Shown here: positions 25,470-27,203 of the stretch, one piece after another | How positions within the stretch are numbered: position 1 is the stretch's first letter | Layout: every line of letters begins with the position of its first letter | NCBI GenBank assembly: GCA_024405235.1 | Contig: JAKSPA010000002.1 | Location: 1 to 27,203, forward strand | Direction of reading: 5' to 3' | Origin: Lentisphaeria bacterium | Lineage (GTDB): Bacteria; Verrucomicrobiota; Lentisphaeria; Oligosphaerales; Oligosphaeraceae | Length of the DNA stretch: 27,203 nucleotides | The notes under the pieces: generated by a model | The model's input: the letters and a program-made list of their open reading frames with translations, nothing else | Databases searched by the model: none | Told to the model about the DNA's origin: nothing | Translations under genes and position numbers: made by a program

Positions 25470-26750
25470 ATGAGCGAACAGAAACTTAATCTTGAAACGC
25501 TTGCCGTCCAGGCTGGCTACACTCCTAAAAACGGCGAACCGCGCATCTGCCCTATCGTCCAGAGCACTACATATAAATATGACGATGCTCAAAGCGTCGC
25601 CGATCTCTTCGATCTTAAGACAGAAGGTTTCTTCTACACGCGTTTGGCCAACCCGACGGTCGACTGCCTTGAAAAGAAGATCGCCGCTCTGGAAGGCGGT
25701 GTCGCATGCATCTGCACGACCTCAGGACAGGCGGCGAATTCCAATGCCATCTTGAACATCGCACGCAGCGGAGACCACGTCGTTGCATGCTCAAGCCTCT
25801 ACGGCGGCACCGTCTCGCTCTTCACGAACACGCTGAAGAAATGCGGCATCGAATTCACCTACGTCCGCCCGAACGTCTCCGAAGAGGAACTCCAGGCGGC
25901 CATCCGTCCAAACACCAAGGCCGTTTTCGCAGAAACGCTCTGCAATCCGTCAGTCGTGGTCCTCGACATCGAAAAATTCGCAAAGGTCGCACACGCCAAT
26001 GGCCTGCCCCTAATCGTCGACAACACATTCCCGACTCCCATGCTCTGCCGTCCATTCGAATGGGGCGCCGACATCATCACGCACTCAACCACAAAATACA
26101 TGGATGGACACGCCTCCAGCATCGGCGGCGCAATCATCGAGAAAGGCGATTTCGACTGGTCCAACGGAAAGTTCCCTGAATTCTGTGAACCGGACATCAG
26201 CTATCACGGTCTCATCTACACAAAGAACTTCCCGCAGTGCCCATACTCCGCAAAGATGCGCGCACAGTGGATCCGTGATTTGGGAAATCCGCAGGTGCCA
26301 TTCAGTGCTTTCCTGACAATGCTCGGACTTGAGACACTCCACCTGCGTATGGAACGCCACAGCCAGAACGCGCTTGAATTGGCAAAGTTCCTCGAAAAGC
26401 ATCCAAAGGTCGCATGGGTCAACTACCCTGGTCTTGAATCAAGCCCAGACCACAAACTCGCGCAGAAGTACCTCCCCAAAGGCTGTTCTGGCGTCATGTG
26501 CTTCGGCGTCAAAGGCGGAAAAGCCGCTGGCGAACGCCTTATGAACAATCTGAAACTCGCCGCAATCGTCGTCCATGTGGCCGATGTCCGCACATGCGTG
26601 CTCCATCCTGCCAGTATGACGCACAGACAGCTCTCCGAAGCGGAACTTGAGGCGGCTGGCGTCTCTCCCGATCTAATCAGACTCTCCGTCGGAATCGAAA
26701 ACATCGAAGACCTCAAGGCCGATTTCGACCAGGCGCTTAACAAGGCCTAA
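25470..26750 (+). CDS. metY: O-acetylhomoserine sulfhydrylase/aminocarboxypropyltransferase
   Basis: This 426-residue PLP enzyme belongs to the Cys/Met metabolism family. FYTRLANPTVDCLEKKIAAL near the N-terminus, TSGQAANSNAILN and LYGGTVSLF form the cofactor region. The Schiff-base lysine is K209 in HSTTKYMDGH, followed by SSIGGAIIEKGDFDW and the MetY-specific YHGLIYTKNF. C-terminal LHPASMTHRQL and RLSVGIENIEDL complete the family pattern. It condenses O-acetylhomoserine with sulfide (or methanethiol) to give homocysteine (or methionine). The insertion after the lysine and the length separate it from MetB/MetC (about 385). It is preceded by 82 bp of AT-rich sequence without a Shine-Dalgarno and followed by a strong terminator, so it is probably monocistronic. 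Confidence 0.95.
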   Translation: MSEQKLNLETLAVQAGYTPKNGEPRICPIVQSTTYKYDDAQSVADLFDLKTEGFFYTRLANPTVDCLEKKIAALEGGVACICTTSGQAANSNAILNIARSGDHVVACSSLYGGTVSLFTNTLKKCGIEFTYVRPNVSEEELQAAIRPNTKAVFAETLCNPSVVVLDIEKFAKVAHANGLPLIVDNTFPTPMLCRPFEWGADIITHSTTKYMDGHASSIGGAIIEKGDFDWSNGKFPEFCEPDISYHGLIYTKNFPQCPYSAKMRAQWIRDLGNPQVPFSAFLTMLGLETLHLRMERHSQNALELAKFLEKHPKVAWVNYPGLESSPDHKLAQKYLPKGCSGVMCFGVKGGKAAGERLMNNLKLAAIVVHVADVRTCVLHPASMTHRQLSEAELEAAGVSPDLIRLSVGIENIEDLKADFDQALNKA

Positions 26751-26774
26751 ACTCCATACCATACATATCCACAG

Positions 26775-26817
26775 AAAGCGCATCTGTCATGGTATCATTC
26801 CATGAACGATGCGCTTT
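26775..26817 (+). terminator. Strong hairpin terminator after metY
   Basis: A 10-bp outer stem (AAAGCGCATC at 26775-26784 with GATGCGCTTT at 26808-26817) encloses a 3x3 internal loop. Inside it is a 5-bp inner stem (CATGG at 26788-26792 with CCATG at 26800-26804) with a 7-base loop. The stem runs into CTTTTAT. The A/T-flanked arms make it potentially bidirectional. Confidence 0.75.
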
Positions 26818-27059
26818 TATACGTTATGATCCACTGAAATTCTCAATTCATAAACCCAAAAATTTCGGTCCGGCGAACGTCTTTTTCAATTTTACAATCT
26901 TACGCTCATCTGGTTTTCCCATCACAAAAAACAAATAAAAATGCAATTGAAATAATGTAAAAAAATAAAAATGTATTATATTATGCCATTCTACATTCTG
27001 ATAAATCATGTCGTGTCTATGACATTTCTTTTTTTCGCATAGTTGGTTTTCTGTAAATC
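26818..27059. other. AT-rich non-coding stretch before the GACA-repeat ORF
   Basis: About 240 bp are very AT-rich with no credible ORF on either strand. TTGAAA at 26947 and TATTAT at 26974 are promoter-like, but their 21-bp spacing is too wide for a confident call. TAAATCATGTC occurs twice, at 27002-27012 and 27054-27064, and the second copy contains the start codon of the ORF beginning at 27060. The sharp change in base composition after the metY terminator suggests a regulatory or acquired region. Confidence 0.4.

Positions 27060-27203
<144 letters not shown>

Overview
The window is about 27 kb of densely coded bacterial chromosome with moderate GC in genes and AT-rich intergenic stretches. 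An arabinose-5-phosphate isomerase (Kdo/LPS pathway), a secretin and a GspE/PilB motor indicate a Gram-negative envelope. The secretion cluster is arranged like the Akkermansia Amuc_1098-1102 pilus-like locus, a GH109-like NAD-dependent glycosidase is present, alanyl-tRNA synthetase is of the short CPR-like type, and most starts lack a Shine-Dalgarno sequence. These features together suggest a member of the PVC group (Verrucomicrobia, Lentisphaerae or Kiritimatiellae), perhaps gut-associated. The taxonomic placement is inference; no 16S rRNA or other decisive marker is present.

Left block (1-3743, minus strand): a three-gene operon read right to left encodes an exported HEAT-repeat protein, KdsD and an RNB-domain exoribonuclease whose 3' end lies outside the window. 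A 304-bp AT-rich divergent intergenic region follows. Then, on the plus strand, come a galactokinase-family sugar kinase and the SRP GTPase Ffh.

Central block (6902-15594, plus strand): a tightly packed cluster encodes a secretin, a GspL-like PilM-PilN fusion, a PilO/GspM/Amuc_1100-like bitopic protein, a GspC/PilP-like protein and a GspE/PilB ATPase, followed 14 bp later by a UbiB-family atypical kinase. This is the outer-membrane channel, the inner-membrane assembly platform and the motor of a type II secretion or type IV pilus-like machine. No GspF/PilC, pilin or prepilin peptidase gene is in the window. A MATE exporter and tryptophanyl-tRNA synthetase are on the opposite strand (15605-17953).

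Right block (18143-26750, plus strand): a short AlaRS without the C-Ala region, an M18 aminopeptidase, a GH109-like oxidoreductase/glycosidase, two tandem CNNM/CBS (HlyC/CorC) membrane proteins, and a MetY-type O-acetylhomoserine sulfhydrylase ending at a strong hairpin terminator. The last 450 bp are AT-rich and finish in 13 perfect GACA units at the window edge. The repeats lie in frame inside an ORF that opens at 27060, which is the layout of a phase-variable gene.

Most of the window is housekeeping. The parts most worth a second look are the GACA-repeat ORF, the divergent secretion platform with a cysteine cluster in its actin-like subunit, the UbiB-family kinase that lacks most of its KxGQ segment, the truncated AlaRS, and an FtsY-like P-loop in Ffh.
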